From Brasenia schreberi (Eukaryota; Streptophyta; Magnoliopsida; Nymphaeales; Cabombaceae): DNA of 64,000 bases. The stretch is taken from positions 29,020,001-29,084,000 of the forward strand of contig JAYKKT010000091.1 in assembly GCA_036023115.1 (NCBI GenBank), given 5' to 3'. The position numbers and the translations under genes are program-made. The notes beneath the pieces were generated by a model. The model ran no database searches. It was not told the DNA's origin and was given only the letters and a program-made list of their open reading frames with translations. Of this stretch, positions 18,600-31,748 are shown piece by piece; position 1 is the stretch's first letter; each line of letters begins with the position of its first letter.

Positions 18600-21500
18600 G
18601 GGATCACCTTTGCATGAACGGTCCCAAAGTCCACATAAGGAAGGAGGGTTATTAGGCTTCCAAAAGTCAGCGTAAAACTTTGTCAAATTTTTATACCATA
18701 GATTATACAAATTATGAGCATTACATTGGAGCGTCCCTCACAGACGTATTGCATAGCCCAAATGTAGTGAAAAATAAGCAAGAGCCTTTACATTTTTACC
18801 TATATGTAATGAATCAATTGCAGAGAGAGTTCTCACATCATAGATGAGTGTGAGTAAAGAAGTTAGTCTCGCTACATTATCACTTGAATGTAGTGAACAA
18901 ATTGCATAGAGGGTCTCCACATTAAGCATAGATGGATGCAAGGGTGTAGATGTAAAATTTTATTCCAAAGTCTATGTGAAGACTTGAAATCAAATTTACA
19001 AACTACGTCGTGTGCGCGAGCATGACAGCTAGTTTGCTTAGACTAGCAAACATGATTTATGACTTCTAGAGCGATTTTGACTAAGTGAATTCTTTTTGAC
19101 TTTGGCTTTCTTCAACCGACGCTCAAGGGTCAGCCTAGACGATTTGAGGATTTTTTAGGTCTAGTGTGTTTTTAAAATCCACTTTCAATTCTTAAGGACT
19201 TAACCAAACTCGTGAACTTAGTTTTTGAAAGAAGATTTTTCAAAGTCCTCAAAAATAGAAACGGGTTCTATTTTTAGAGACTTATTTTCGATTTTTTTCT
19301 GATAACTTTTGAATCTCTAAAAATCTTCAAAATTTTATATGAAAAATAGTCTGATATGAAGATTTAGGAACTATTTTTATCCAATTTTTTTGTGTTGCAT
19401 ATGTGTAAATTAAATCAGACAATAAACCTTAGTGAGACATTGAAGACAGATTTGTGACAAAAATACAGAGGTTTAGAAAAATGATTATATCTTGCTGCAA
19501 ATACCTCCGATTTTTATGAATTTGGTCTTGTTGGAAATATATTAATCTCAATTTTTTAATGAAATTGGCTCATCACATACAAAGTTATAAGATATAACCC
19601 AACCTTTATTGTAGGAAATACAAGTTTCACAGACTTTGTTATGATTTTACCCAATCTTCTTTGATTTTATTTACGAGGTTTTATGGCCCTAAAATTCTTG
19701 AAAATATTATTAAAAGTGGATCTGTGTGTACATTAGGTGTGCAAAGTTTTGACTCATTCAGAGTAGAGAGGAAGGGATTAAAAATCAAACATCAGACATA
19801 TTCAAGATACAGAAAACAAGTTTTCAGGTTTACAACATACATGAATGTATTTCATCTGAATTTCAAAGACAATCCACAGTAATTAAAATATAAATGACTA
19901 AAGGAAATGAAGAAAAGTATGATTATAACTTAAGCATAGAGGGAATTAGGAGATATAAGAGTCTACAATGTATATTTGGTAGGAGAAACCGAAAATCAAA
20001 CATATAGTATGCATCTAATGAACTTAAAAGAAATTGGGCAGCATGACCCTTAACTATTACATAAATAATGGAGTAAGTTGCTCCTTAATTACAACCCCTT
20101 TTGAATTGAATAAAAGTAAGGAAGAGATGAAATTGAAAGAGAGGAGAGAAATTGACCTTGATCGCAGAACTTCTTGGAGATGGATGAAGACGACTTGGGA
20201 AGGGGGTGGCCTATTCTTCCTCCTCTCCCTCTCTCTCTCTCTTTCTTTCCCTCACTAGCTATAGAATTCCCTCTTTCCTCATCTCTTTTCAATCTCTTTG
20301 ATGCCTAAAACCCAACCTCAAGACCCCCTTTTATAGATTTCGAGGGCGGGCCTTCTACGGTTTTTGACTTTAGGTCACTTCACTCCAATCCAATCCAATA
20401 GTTGGCCCATGGGTGGACATGGGTTTATGTGGGCAGTGAGGGTGGTCCCCTCTTGGTCCATGTGGGCTTGGTGTAGCCCACATATACCAACTTCTTCCTT
20501 AAGCATGACTAGGTGAAGTCAAGTCACCATAGCCTGCCCTAGCATTTGGCTCGATCTTGGTGGCGTGTGATGATTGTCTTGTGGCTCGAGATGAGTCTTG
20601 TCTTCACTCTTTTGGTCGGTCTTAGCCTATCATACTTCATATATTAGCTTGATTCGAGTATGATCCTTCACTTTCTCCTTACCTTAATCGAGCTAAAGTC
20701 TTCATCAAGCTATCTTGTTGTGTCTTGGTCATAGGGTGTCTTTGATTTTGCCTTGATGCATCCACTTGATTTTGATTTAAACCTCTCATTGAGTTGAATT
20801 GGATCGAACTTGGTTTGGGATGAACCCTTCTTGACCTTGAGATTGGGGTTTCACAGTTGCTCATGCCTTGACCCATTCTTTGCTTCGATTTTGGCTAGAC
20901 TTAGCCCTCAATCATCTGCATTCATCCTAACCTTCAAAAATTCTATTTTACTTTATTATCTTTTCAGTTAAGATTTATGGTTTCAAATATTTTATTTTTT
21001 ATTATTTAAAACCATTTCATTTGAGATATATTTGAAAACATCGAGCTTTATCGAAATCTTCAAATATTCCTTTTTTAAAACAATTGAGTCGTATTCCCAA
21101 TGTTTGTTTGCATGGGTGACCTAATTTCGCTCAATGAGTTAGTCTTTACTACTTCAACCACTTTAACCCATTATTGGGTGTAGAGTATCAGACTACTTTA
21201 ATCCTTTTGATGGGTGTAGGGTCTCTAACTACTTCTTTAACCCTTGGGTGTAGGGTTTTAAAGTAAGACTATCCTCGGTTAGGGGAATTTTTGAGGTGTG
21301 GTTTGGATTGATTTGGTTTTGAATTTCAAAGGTTTTTGTAATTTTGTAAATTTGATATTTTACAAACATTTTGTGGGGTTAGTTCCCAATGTCTCATTTT
21401 CACCTATTTCTTTGTAGAAAATGGTTTGAAATTATCCTTTCTTTAAAGGCAATCATTTGAAAAGCAGAATCCTGTCCATTTGACCTTGAGGGCAAAGTAG

Positions 21501-24500
21501 TTACTTTTTTTGAACTTTTATCAAAATTGTATTTTTTTTACAGGAATGCAATATACCCTTATTTTGAGGTTGATACAAAATTTTGGTGTAGAACTGAATT
21601 CATTAAAGATGTTTTTATTTGAGAAACCCTTAAAAGACCAAAAATTATAATTTTTATTTTAAAAACTCAAAATTTATAAAAGATCAAAAAAATTGTTTTT
21701 GAATTTTTTTTTGGTGTTTACGAGAGGGTAAAAAAGCTAGTCATAGATAATATGATTCTTACTGATCCTTGAAATATCGTAACATTACTCGGTAAGCTAA
21801 TTAAGGTGGTAGATACTATGATTTAGAGAACGATTCATATCTTATGTTTAAAGATACAAAGTGGGTTTGAGAAAAAACAAAGGAGATTGATGATACAGGT
21901 TTTTAAATTATGATGCTCAGAAAAAAATGCTCTTAACAGAATTAATATTATCATAAATAATGATTTAAATGATAGTATAATAGACATAGAACGATATAGT
22001 GACCGAATCATGACGTTGAAATTAGTAATAGGCGCAGAGGTTTTGAATATAGTTTGTTTTACGCACCTCAAGTAGGACTAGAAGATAGTATAAAGACGAC
22101 TTTTTGGAAAGAGTTAGATAAGGTGATTCAAAGAATTTCACAAATGGAGGTGATTTTTTAGGAGGAGACTTAAATGGACATGTCAGTAAAGATGCATTAT
22201 GATATCAAGATATTCATGAAAACTTTGGTTTTAGGGATATAAATGTAGAAGGTAGGGAGATTTTAAATTTTACTATGACATTTGATCTTTTTATAGTCAA
22301 TACAATCTTCAAAAAATGAGATGAACATTTAATTACTTATAAGAGTGACTTATCACAAACACATTCATTATTTTATTTGTAGGAAAAAAGATAGAGCGTG
22401 TTTTAAAGATTGCAAGATAATTTCAATAGAAAGCTTAATTACCCAACATCGACTTTTAGTTATATATTTAGAGGTAAGAAAATGGAGAAAGAAGAAAAGT
22501 GTATCGAACTATTCAAACTAAATGATGGAACCTTAAAATCGATAAAGAATGTATATTTAAATACAAAGTCCTTCGAGGAGATGCTTGGAATTATGTTGGT
22601 ACACCTTGTGATATGTGGAATAATATGACTATATATATTAGGAAAGTGGCGAAAGATATGTTAGGTGAATCTAACGGAGGTGTATAAACATAAAAAGAAG
22701 CTTTGTAGTGGAGTTAAGTGATGTAAGATAAAATCAAGACAAAGAGGGTATGTTACAAATTACATTAGGTTAAGAAGAATAGTGAAACTTTAGAACTTCT
22801 AAGAAAGCAAAGAAATAAGCAAAAAAGGTTGCTAGTGAACAAAAAGCTAAAATTTGAGAGGATTTGTATAAAAAACTCAACTTAAAGGAGGATGAAAGAG
22901 ATATTTTAAGGATAGCTAGGGCTAGAGATAAGAAAACTATGGATCTTAATTTTGTTAGATGCATAAAAGACGGTGATGAGAAAATTCTAGTATCAAATGA
23001 TATAAAAAATAGATGAAAAATAACTTTTACAAGCTTTTTAATAAAAATAAATATGTTAGTATTAGCTTAAAAGAGTTATTTAAATGAGAAAAGTATATAA
23101 ACCATAATTTCTACTAATGTATTTTAAAGAATAAAGTCAAAAAAGCTCTTAAACATGTGAAGGGTGGTAAATTTATAAGACCAAATAATATTCTTATAGA
23201 AGTTTGAAAAATCCTAGGAGAGACAAGAATCACTTGGGTCACAAAACTAATTAGTGAAATGTGGAGAAACCAAAAGATGTCCGAATAATGGAGAGCAAGT
23301 ACACTTATACCCATATAGAAGAACAAAAGAGACATTGAGAATTGTGTGAATTATCGAGATATCAAGTTAATGAGTTATACTATGAAATTATGGGAAAAAT
23401 CATTGAATATAGGTTAAGGCAAGTATCGAGTACAACAAAGAACCAATTTAGATTCATGTCAGGAAAATCTATTATTGAAGTGATTTACCTTTTCAGACAC
23501 CTTATGAAAAAATTTAGAGAAAAAAAGAAAGACCTTTACATGATATTTATTGATCTAGAAAAAACTTGAGATAGGGTACCAAGGGATATTCTTTAGAGAA
23601 CCTTGGAAGAAAAAGGTATCCTAGTGACATACATAAACCGTATAAGAGACATACGCGATAACGCAAAAACATGTGTGAGGACTCGTGAAGGAATGTCATA
23701 CTACTTTGAAGTTATTATTGGGTTACATCAAGGTTCAACTTTAAGTTTATACTTATTTGTAATGGTTATTGATGAGTTAACAAAACATATTTAAGATGAA
23801 ATACCATGGTGTATGTTATTTGCATATGACATTATGTTAGTAGAGGAGTCTAAGGAAAAAGTTAATAGAAAATTAGAACTATGTAGAAAAACATTAGAAA
23901 GTAAAGGCTTTGGACTTAGTAGAATAAAAACAGATTATATGAAATGTAAGTTTGATCATTTGGTTGCTTCAGAGTGGTGGAAGAATTGTTGGGGATGTTA
24001 CGCATAGAATTAATGCAGGGTGGTTAAAATGAAAAGGAGCATCAGGTATTCTTTATGACAAGAAAATATCATTAAAGTTAAAAGATAAATATTATAGAGC
24101 AACAATTAGACCTGCCATGTTTTGTGGTTTTGAGTGTTGGCCAGTTAATCATCAACATGTACAAAAGATGTTGGTGACAGAAATGAAGATGTTGAGATGG
24201 ATGAGTGGTTATATAAGGAAAGACTGTATAGATAATAAAGTTATTAGAAATAAATTGGGAGTGACACCAGTAAAGGATAAAAATGAAAGAATATTGTTTA
24301 AGATGGCTTGGACATATAGAAAGAAGATCAAAAGAAGCGCCTGGAAGAAGGTATGAAAAACTAGATTTTGAAAGTATTAAAAGAGTTTGAGGATGACCAC
24401 AAAAGTGTAAAAAAGAAAAAATGAAGAATGATCTAGATTATGTTGAGTTAACTGCTAACATGGTACATGATAGGGCTCTACATGTAAACAAAGAACCCAT

Positions 24501-24550
24501 GTAGCCGACCCCGTCTAGTATGGGAAAAGGCTTAGTTATTGTTGTTGATG
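18600..24550 (+). mobile_element. RTE-clade LINE copy B, split by a probable solo LTR
   Basis: 18600-18944 holds the 5' leader (TGTAGTGAATCAATTGCAGAGAG-like repeats matching 60735-60860). After the inserted LTR, the LINE resumes at 21724 (GGTAAAAAAGCTAGTC) and runs through the endonuclease (21840-22450), linker (22410-23100) and RT (23342-24007, with [14 protein letters not shown] and MLFAYDIMLVEE, where the FADD motif has become FAYD). The C-terminal region and 3' tail follow (CCGTCTAGTATGGGAAAAGG at 24508). It has many stops and frameshifts. Confidence 0.85.
18945..21723 (-). repeat. Probable solo LTR, about 2.78 kb
   Basis: It starts TGTAGATG and ends near TTTACGA, with AAGGG (18940-18944) and GAGGG (21724-21728) as a 5-bp duplication with one mismatch. 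The LINE sequence is continuous if the segment is removed. It is homologous to 48905-50971. The minus strand carries TATAAAAGGGGG at about 20335, a good TATA box, so transcription would run leftwards. Length and termini fit the long LTRs of some Ty3/gypsy lineages; that lineage is an inference. No coding sequence inside. Confidence 0.72.
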
Positions 24551-25160
24551 TTATCAATAATAAAATTTTAAATGCATAATATATATGAAAAATAACCTCC
24601 CTATATATAATTTTGAAGACTCATTTGTGGATGTAAAACATATATTTAGTGCATTATATACGTATACATAACAAAATTCATATATACATATACCTATAAA
24701 AGTAGACTTATATTGTGTATCCACAATATATACTATTTTCTTAAGAAACTTGTGAATATATATAATACAAAAGCAGTTTAGGACTCGACTCATCATGCTC
24801 TTAGGAACAAGGTGTGTGTAGCCATGCTCATGAACTAAGACTCCTCAAAGGAACTAAATTGTGCTCAAAATGTAACTCAAGGGGTTGGAGGCCTTGGTCG
24901 ATCCAATGTATTGGACGATTCTTAATAGGGTCATGTTGATATGATGCCGTTGTACATGGACAAAAAACAAAGAAAACCCATACCACAACCACTAGATCGT
25001 GCGTGTTGTTACTATCGGAGTGATCGTGGTGTTGGAGACTCTTGAAAATAGTTAAAGATGCTTCACCCAAGTTGAAGTTGCCTTAAAGCAGTCAGAAGAC
25101 ACAGACATAACCTAGAAATCTCGCAGAAACATGGGGTTTGGTTCGGCCGGTGGACCTTTT
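24551..25160. other. AT-rich stretch without recognised element
   Basis: 24551-24780 is very AT-rich. 24800-25100 contains an 80-codon minus-strand frame (25070-24828) with no recognisable family. I found no terminal repeats. Confidence 0.35.
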
Positions 25161-25162
25161 AT

Positions 25163-25310
25163 AAAGTTAAGGCATATCGCCCACATCATCATATATCGTA
25201 CAATACATGGTGTATCTCATGATACAGAATGATAAATTCTGTCATGTGATACAGTATGTTGTATTGTATTGTGATGTGGTATGTATCATACCGTATCGTA
25301 TGAATGACAC
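25163..25310. repeat. GTATC/GATAC-rich hAT-type fragment
   Basis: Dense in sites such as ATATCGTAC, TCATGATACAG, TGTGATACAG and ACCGTATCGTATG, like the subterminal regions of the hAT elements in this window. No inverted termini or duplication can be assigned, so it is a fragment or a decayed miniature element. Confidence 0.45.
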
Positions 25311-25384
25311 TCGTTAAGACAAAGAATAAGACAAGAACATAAACTATATTGCATAAATACTTAATGAATCATGTCAATCTGCAC

Positions 25385-25480
25385 CTAGAGTGTTAGCTCA
25401 ACTGGCAAGACCCTCTGATCCACAGCGATAGGCAGGGAATTCGATACCCAGGGGCTGGATGTCATTCTTTCAGGCATCGG
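25385..25480 (+). repeat. tRNA-related SINE-like unit
   Basis: TTAGCTCAACTGG (25393-25405) and GGGAATTCGATACCC (25435-25449) match A and B box consensus of tRNA-type Pol III promoters with suitable spacing. The surrounding sequence does not form a complete cloverleaf, so a SINE head or tRNA relic is more likely than a tRNA gene. Confidence 0.5.
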
Positions 25481-25547
25481 CCGTCGACCAACTTTTCTTC
25501 ATAAGAGATGGAAAAAAAATCATTGTTAGTTTGCCGCACTTGCTTAT

Positions 25548-25755
25548 GGTAAGTAGTCACAGCTGCACTTGCACATGATGGAACGTGGAGCATTGAGCAA
25601 TGCCCTATTCTATTAACTTTCTGTTGCTTAAATTGCTCACCGCTGCCTTCAGGTAAGTAGTCACAGATGCACTTGCACATGATGGAACGTGGAGGATTGA
25701 GTAATGCCCTATTCTATCAACTTTCTGTCACTTAAATTGCTCATCGCTGCCTTCA
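25548..25755. repeat. Tandem duplication, unit 104 bp
   Basis: Two units (25548-25651 and 25652-25755) both start GGTAAGTAGTCACAG and share TGCACTTGCACATGATGGAA, CGTGGAG and GCTGCCTTCA. By eye they differ at a handful of positions, so the duplication is fairly recent. Confidence 0.9.
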
Positions 25756-25840
25756 GGCACCATCTCGTTCTTCCTTCATTCTCAACCTATATGACGGTCC
25801 ACTATGGTCATCTTCTTTGTTGCCAGTGCCGCCACCACCA

Positions 25841-25841
<1 letters not shown>

Positions 25842-25925
<84 letters not shown>
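25842..25925. repeat. (AT)n(AG)n compound microsatellite
   Basis: About 42 bp of alternating AT followed by about 40 bp of alternating AG. It can be expected to vary in length between individuals. Confidence 0.97.
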
Positions 25926-25927
<2 letters not shown>

Positions 25928-26702
25928 ATCAATGTTATTTTGGATCATGAATGGTTTACATAAACAAGCAAAAAACCAAAAGGTGCATTTTTGAAAAACC
26001 AAAAAATATGAAATACAATTTATACTTTTTCTACTTTTTGCTTTTCAATATAGATCATCCACAAAAAAAAGCAAACAATAAAAGCTATTTTAGAAAAATA
26101 AAAATAATTATATATATTACTTTTTGCATTTTAATGTAGGCCATTTATGTTCATTTGATGACACATGATCTTGCATGTACGAGAGTTGCAACTCCCATCC
26201 ACCCTTTCTATACATTTTGAAGGAGTCTGAGATGAGGATGGTGGTGGTGTATGAAGTCAGAAGTGTAAGTAGTGGATGACCACTCTCGCCCTCATTGCTA
26301 ACAACGATCATGAAATGCAGGAAGAAGGGCCCTCTTCTCGTATTTCATGAGATCGTATTCTTGAAAGTTAAAATGTTCATAAAATGATTTTTAGTTTTTC
26401 AAAAGTAAAACTCACCCATCTCTTGGAGAAAAGAAAGATATGACTTTTAAAAGGAAAAGCCCATAGCGGTAAACACGAAAGACTGAAAGTCACATATAAA
26501 TACAGAGTTTACATAACTCGAAAAGTATGATAAGAAATCTGATACTCTGTTTCTAAGTCTTCTGAGAAAACCCTCTGCGGGTAATCCCAAAAGCAATATA
26601 CACTTACATTACACTTGCTATAGGAAACAGAAGAAAGAAAATGAAGCTGAAAGAAAAACCAAAGAGACACTCAACTTCCATTGAGCACAACCGAACCAGA
26701 CA
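25926..26702. other. Unclassified sequence, probably part of a retroelement LTR
   Basis: No coding frame. Because a primer binding site lies at 27588 and the intervening 26711-27548 is a DNA transposon, the 3' part of this stretch (about 26340-26710) may belong to an LTR ending at 27585. The partner LTR was not found. Confidence 0.35.
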
Positions 26703-26710
26703 CCGCAAAC

Positions 26711-27548
26711 CAGTGTTGTCTTACACGTATCGTATCGGGTATCGCTGGGCTCCACGATATGGGCGTATCGTACAATACGGGCGATACGCTCACTTTTTTT
26801 TTTAATAAAAAATTTTCAATTTTTTCAATTTTTTTTCTGAAGGTTTCTGGCCTCTCTTCACCTCTGTTCACTTCTCTCTAAGGCATCCTTCGACTGCTTT
26901 AAAAATCTAGTGAAAAATCTTCATGAAAAGTAATAATATTCTATTGATCGGTAGTCTTTTGAAGTGATGCAAGACCCATGGGTCAATTTCGTTATCACCT
27001 TAAACTAACTCGGGCCTTGCCAGTCCATTCCAAACATCAGACAGTGACAGAGCAACCTGTGTGGTTTGATGAAAAACTCATATTCAAACATTTTCCTTTA
27101 TTATGACAATCTGATTCAATGCGGTTGATCGAGAGTAGAATTCCTAAGAGTTTATAATGTAGACATTAATATAATAATATTATCTTTCATAAATTTTTAT
27201 AAATTTAAAAATTACACGTATACTATTCAAGAAACAATAATTGAAAATAAGTCAAAATATCAGAAATGATCTTTATATATATATATATATATATGAGCTG
27301 CTTGGGTTCAGCCTTCTAATGCAACAACGAGCTCGATTCAGGTCACGAGAAGTAAAGAGAGGCGAAGAGAGGCCCGAAACCTTCAATTTTTTTTTGATTT
27401 TTTTTTGAAAAAATTTAATTTTTTTGGCTATATCGCCCGTACGATACGGGCCCGTATTGCATGATACGGTGCGATACTCATCGTTTTACGATACGGGGTA
27501 CACGATACGATACGTATCACATCGTATTGTATGATACAGATAATACTG
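26711..27548. mobile_element. Non-autonomous hAT element, 838 bp
   Basis: Inverted ends CAGTGTTGTC and (reverse complement) CAGTATTATC, flanked by CCGCAAAC (26703-26710) and TCGCAGAC (27549-27556), an 8-bp duplication with two mismatches. Both subterminal regions are dense in CGTATCG, CGATACG and GTATCGTAC motifs (26720-26790 and 27420-27535). The interior is AT-rich and non-coding. Termini start CAG rather than CAA, so this is a related but distinct subfamily. Confidence 0.75.
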
Positions 27549-27585
27549 TCGCAGACGGCTTCAGAGATTGACGACTGCCCCAACA

Positions 27586-27600
27586 TATGGTATCAGAGCT
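27586..27600 (+). other. Primer binding site after an LTR end
   Basis: CCCCAACA at 27578-27585 is a typical LTR 3' end and is followed by TA and TGGTATCAGAGC, complementary to initiator tRNA-Met. The plus-strand orientation agrees with the gypsy coding sequence starting at 28881, so this may be that element's 5' end. Confidence 0.6.
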
Positions 27601-28650
27601 TGTTGGAGCTTTGCGGTAATGATAAACAGGTACGCGGTCTTGCATTTGAAAGAAAAAATTATAAGAGAAAAGAGAGGGGAAAGGCCGCAGACAGACATTC
27701 GTAAGCCACCCGATAAGGTGGCCTAAGGCAAAGTCGAGGCGGTAAGAGGCCAAGACGCGATGGCCAGAAGCCAGGCTAAGGCGGTCCGAGGCCAAACCGA
27801 GGCAACCAAAGGCTAAGCCAAGGCAGCACGAGGCCAAGCCAAGGTAGAAAGAGCCGTAAGGAAGAAAGGCCACAAGCAAAAAACGGCAAGAGGCTTAAAG
27901 GCCGCAGGCAGAAAAATGCCACAGGTTGAAAGATGCTAGAGGCTGAAAGGCCGGAGGAGGAAAATGCTCGAGACAGAGAAGGTTGGAGAAGAAAGAACAC
28001 GGAAGAGCGACGGTCGCAGTCGGGCGGCGAAAGGGGCCACCCTCCATTAGTGACAACCCCTCTCTGCCTCTTGGTCTCTTTCTCTCATTCTCTCTCTCTC
28101 TGTATATATATATATATATACCTGTGAAAACTGTTGTTTTGCAAAACCACGGGCGGCGAAACCGTCTAGGGCAGCGGTTTTGAAGTGTGAAATGATTATT
28201 TTACTATTCACGAAAATGTCCAGATATTTTAGGGTGAAAATACAACTGTACTCTTGTTAGTGTAAAAAGTTTTTTCTACCTCTTAACAATCGGTGAAACT
28301 ACAAAATACCAGATGTAGTTTTACTATTTTACCCATGGACATTTCAAAATATTACAAAACATGAGATTTTGGTGATTTTAAAGATATGGCCCTCGTTGTC
28401 TTACAAAATATCCATTATACCTCCCTGAAAAGTAAAAAAATGCCCTTGCACTTTGTGTGACATGTCGTGAACAGTGTTTTTTCACATTTAGTCCTGGTTT
28501 TTACAGTTTTTTCAAAACAGTACCTACAGGTTAAATAAACTGCAGAATGATGCCTAGAAATTTTAACTCCCCGGTTTTTACTTAATTTCTAGAATGATAC
28601 TTGTAGGTTAAATAAACCGCTGTACAGACTCATGTTATATTTACTATTTA
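27601..28650. other. Retroelement leader / non-coding region
   Basis: 27700-27970 is GC-richer and made of imperfect short repeats (AGGCCAAG, AAGGC, GGCCGCAGGCAG). 28080-28120 holds CT and TA microsatellite runs. 28180-28650 is AT-rich. If the primer binding site at 27588 and the RT at 28881 belong together, gag and protease have been lost. Confidence 0.4.
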
Positions 28651-28671
28651 GGAGTATACCACAATGATCTA

Positions 28672-28830
28672 GCTTTCGACCATCAAATTATGAGATCGAG
28701 TATAGAAGGGTTGTCCCACCCTTCCTTTAGTGGTTCATGCCGATAGTATTGCTTTCAGCCATCCAATTGCGAGATGGAGTATGAAAGGGTTGTTCTACCC
28801 TTCTTTAGGTGATTCATGAGGAGGACAAGC
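28672..28830 (+). repeat. Tandem duplication, unit about 79 bp
   Basis: The units at 28672 and 28751 share GCTTTC, CCATC-AATT, GAGAT-GAGTAT, AGGGTTGT and CCCTTC-TTAG and have diverged by many substitutions. It lies just upstream of the gypsy reverse transcriptase. Confidence 0.65.
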
Positions 28831-28880
28831 TATTGTTTGAGGCCATGCTTGAGGAGGTTTTTATGGAGCTTTAGGCAGCC

Positions 28881-29593
28881 TTGGAGGTGTTCCAAGATAC
28901 CATGTTGATAGAGTTACCGAAGAGATTATTGCTCTATGAGACACACCACCCCATTGAGTTAGAGCCCATGGTGAAACCGTGTAGTCGCCCCACCTATCGA
29001 ATGAGTCTCATGGAGATGGTCGAGTTGAGGACGCAACTCAAGGAGTTGTTGCATGCTAACATGATTCAACATTCGAAGTCACCATATCATTCTCCTATTC
29101 TCTTTTATTGGAAAACTGATAGGTTGCTTCACATGTGCATATGTTACGGGGCCTTGAATAAGGTCATGATACAGGAGCGGTATCCATTGCTTCTAGCAAC
29201 TAACTTGTTTGACCGACTTAGTGGAGCCCAATGTTTCAACAAACTGAATTTGAGGTCCGGCTATTGGTAGGTATATTTCATATCTCAAGATGAGGCGAAG
29301 ACCACGATGGTGACGTAACATAGGGATTATGAGTTTTTGATCATGCCTTTCAGATTGATTAATCCTCCTACGACCTTTTGCCTATTGATGAATGAGGTGT
29401 TTTAGATTTCTCCATGACTTCACAATGGTTTACCTCAACTATATCATCATCTATAACAATATTTTAGAGGAGCCTGCCAGGCATTTGATGCTCATTTTCA
29501 ACATGAGCATTTCCTCTACGTGAAGAAGGAGAAGTGCGAGTTTGTAACAAGCTGATCTCATTTTGCGGCCACATAGTGGGTGACAAACAGGTA
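28881..29593 (+). pseudogene. Ty3/gypsy reverse transcriptase, N-terminal part
   Basis: The 28881-29270 frame shows the gypsy RT opening: LPKRLLLYETHHPIELEPM, then PTYRMSLMEMVELRTQLKEL, SPYHSPILFYWK, CICYGALNKVMIQERYPLL and FDRLSGAQCFNKLNLRSGYW. Typical D residues of the family are partly replaced (CICYGALNK where CIDYRALNK is usual). 29271-29590 continues with stops. The element is cut by a copia insertion at 29594 and resumes at 34987. Confidence 0.88.
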
Positions 29594-29598
29594 CCATG

Positions 29599-29953
29599 TG
29601 TAGAAATTAAACGCTAAACAACTTTATTTTATTAATGACAAAGAGCACTTACATATCTCCAAGATAAGGGCTGGTCGGCTCCCTGCTGCCGCCTAAACCC
29701 ATTCACTTTTTTTCACTTGACTCAAACCCTAATGACTACTTAAGTATTTATACTAATGTTCTAACTTGAAAGACCTAAATACCCCTACTTAATAATTAAT
29801 AAGACTTAGTACCTAATGGATCACAGACCGATCCATTAGGACCCGCATTACTCCTACCTAACTATAAATATAAAGATTCTACAAAGACACACAATGTACA
29901 TATATAATAAAATTACTAAGCTGGATAATCAAGATTCAACTTGATCTCCAACA
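29599..29953 (-). repeat. 3' LTR of the copia element
   Basis: 355 bp. It is longer than the partner mainly through an extra T-rich stretch near 29705-29720; it lacks a short CATCAA insertion present in the other LTR. Confidence 0.93.
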
Positions 29954-29960
29954 CGTCCCC

Positions 29961-31550
29961 TCAAGTTGAATCTTGAAAATTTGTAATTCTCAATTGACGA
30001 AGAGTTTTCTGGAATCCTCCTACTGATGCAGGTTTTGTGAAGATATCTGCCAGTTGGTCTTTAGAATATATATGAATAAGATTGAAAATGCCTTGTGAAA
30101 TCTTTTCTCTGATAAAATGACAATCAATTTCAATGTGTTTGGTTCTTTCATGGAAAACTGGATTTAGAACAATCTGAAGAACTGCTTTGCTGTCAGTATA
30201 AAAGGGAACTGGAGTATTCACTTTGAAACCCAATTCGGCCAAGAGTGATAAGACCCATAATCCTTCACATATGCCCAAAGCAATTGCACGATATTCTGTC
30301 GCTACTTGATCTGGCTATTACAGATTATTTCTTGCTTTTCCATAATACAATATTGCCTCCTAAACATACCACATAATCAGAAGTTGATTTTCTATCTGTT
30401 TTCGAACTTGCCCAATCAGCGTCTGAGTATTTCTTCAGATCCAATGATGAATTTGAAGCGTATAACAAACCATATGTTATTGTAGACTTCAAGTATCTAA
30501 TGATATGTACTCATGTGATGTTTGGAGGGATTGTGCATCCATATACTAACATAACCCACTGCAAAACTGATATTAGGACGCGTAGTTGTAACATATATTA
30601 ACTTTCCCACTAATTTCTGGTACCTTCCAATATCCTCATATGGCTTTGCATCCTTGCTATCATCCTCCTTGGGTATCTCCATCGGAGTTGAGCATACACG
30701 ACAATCTTCCATTTTTGTTTCCTTTAATAAGTTCAAAATGTATTTTCTTTAACATAAATAATAAAGCATCATTTCTATGGATAACCTCTATGCCAAGAAA
30801 ATAATTTAGTCTTCCTAGATCTTTCAAGTCAAATAACATACTGAGTTTCTTCTTTAGGTCAATAATACCTGCAGTATCATCTCCTGTAATAATAATATCA
30901 TCATATACCAGTAACATGATATTTTTCTGACCTTGCTTAATAAAGAGAGTATGGTCACTGATGCATTGTGTAAAACCCAAGGTTCGAATTCTATCACTAA
31001 ATTTTTCAAACCATGCTCCTGGAGATTATTTTAATCCATAAATTGATTTCTTTAATTTACATAGCTTCTCTTGTTTGTGCCCATAAAGATATCCAGGTGG
31101 TAAGTCCATATAAATGTCTTCTATGAGATCACCTTGGAGAAATGCATTCTTCACATCCAACTACCATAATTCCCATCCTTTATTAACTGCCAGACTCAAC
31201 AAAATTCTGATGGTATTCATCTTGGCCACAGGAACAAACGTTTCTGTGTAATCTATACCGTATGATTGACTATATCCTTTAACTACTAATCTAGCTTTAT
31301 ATCTCTCTATATTTCCATCTGCTTTATACTTTACAGAGAATACCCACTTACATCCCACAGTTTTCCTTCCTGATGGTAAGACTGTCAATTCCCAAGTTTT
31401 ATTGCACACTAGAGCTGAAATTTTCTCTTCTATAGCTGCTTTCCATCCTGGATGTTGTTTAGCCTTTTCATATGTTTTTGGTACAAAGGTATTCTCTGCA
31501 TTCATCACAAATAACTGATATTCTCTAGGACAATTAGAGTATGATATCAT
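29961..31550 (-). pseudogene. Copia reverse transcriptase and RNase H
   Basis: From 31550: [49 protein letters not shown] (after a stop) and GLKQ-like SIYGLK. The polymerase active site near 30920 reads LLVYDDIIITG, one residue (the V of YVDD) short of normal, a 3-bp loss that should abolish activity. RNase H follows (30278-29961: PFYTDSKAVLQI, HIEIDCHFIREKI, DQLADIFTKP). Several stops (31160, 31032, 30316) confirm a pseudogene. Confidence 0.9.
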
Positions 31551-31748
31551 TCCTTACAATGCATATTTTGTTGCTGTACATTTTCCTTTCTTGATAACAA
31601 TAGGACGATCATCAAACTCAATATCTGGATCATGAGTAGTTACTTGAGAAGGAAGTAAATCTGATTATCGTTGGGAATTTTCTTCAGCCATCTGATGCGG
31701 AAACATAATCCCTCGACTACCTCTATTATATACTTGTCATTCTCTCTC

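Noticed and set aside
18945..21723. Complete retrotransposon rather than a solo LTR
   Set aside because: No primer site, purine tract or coding sequence was found inside and no inner direct repeat of the ends was visible; the homologue at 48905-50971 behaves the same.
24828..25070. Minus-strand 80-codon frame as a host gene
   Set aside because: No family resemblance, no splice-compatible neighbours found, and it is surrounded by repeats.
25385..25460. tRNA gene
   Set aside because: A and B boxes are recognisable but acceptor and anticodon stems do not pair; SINE or relic is more likely.
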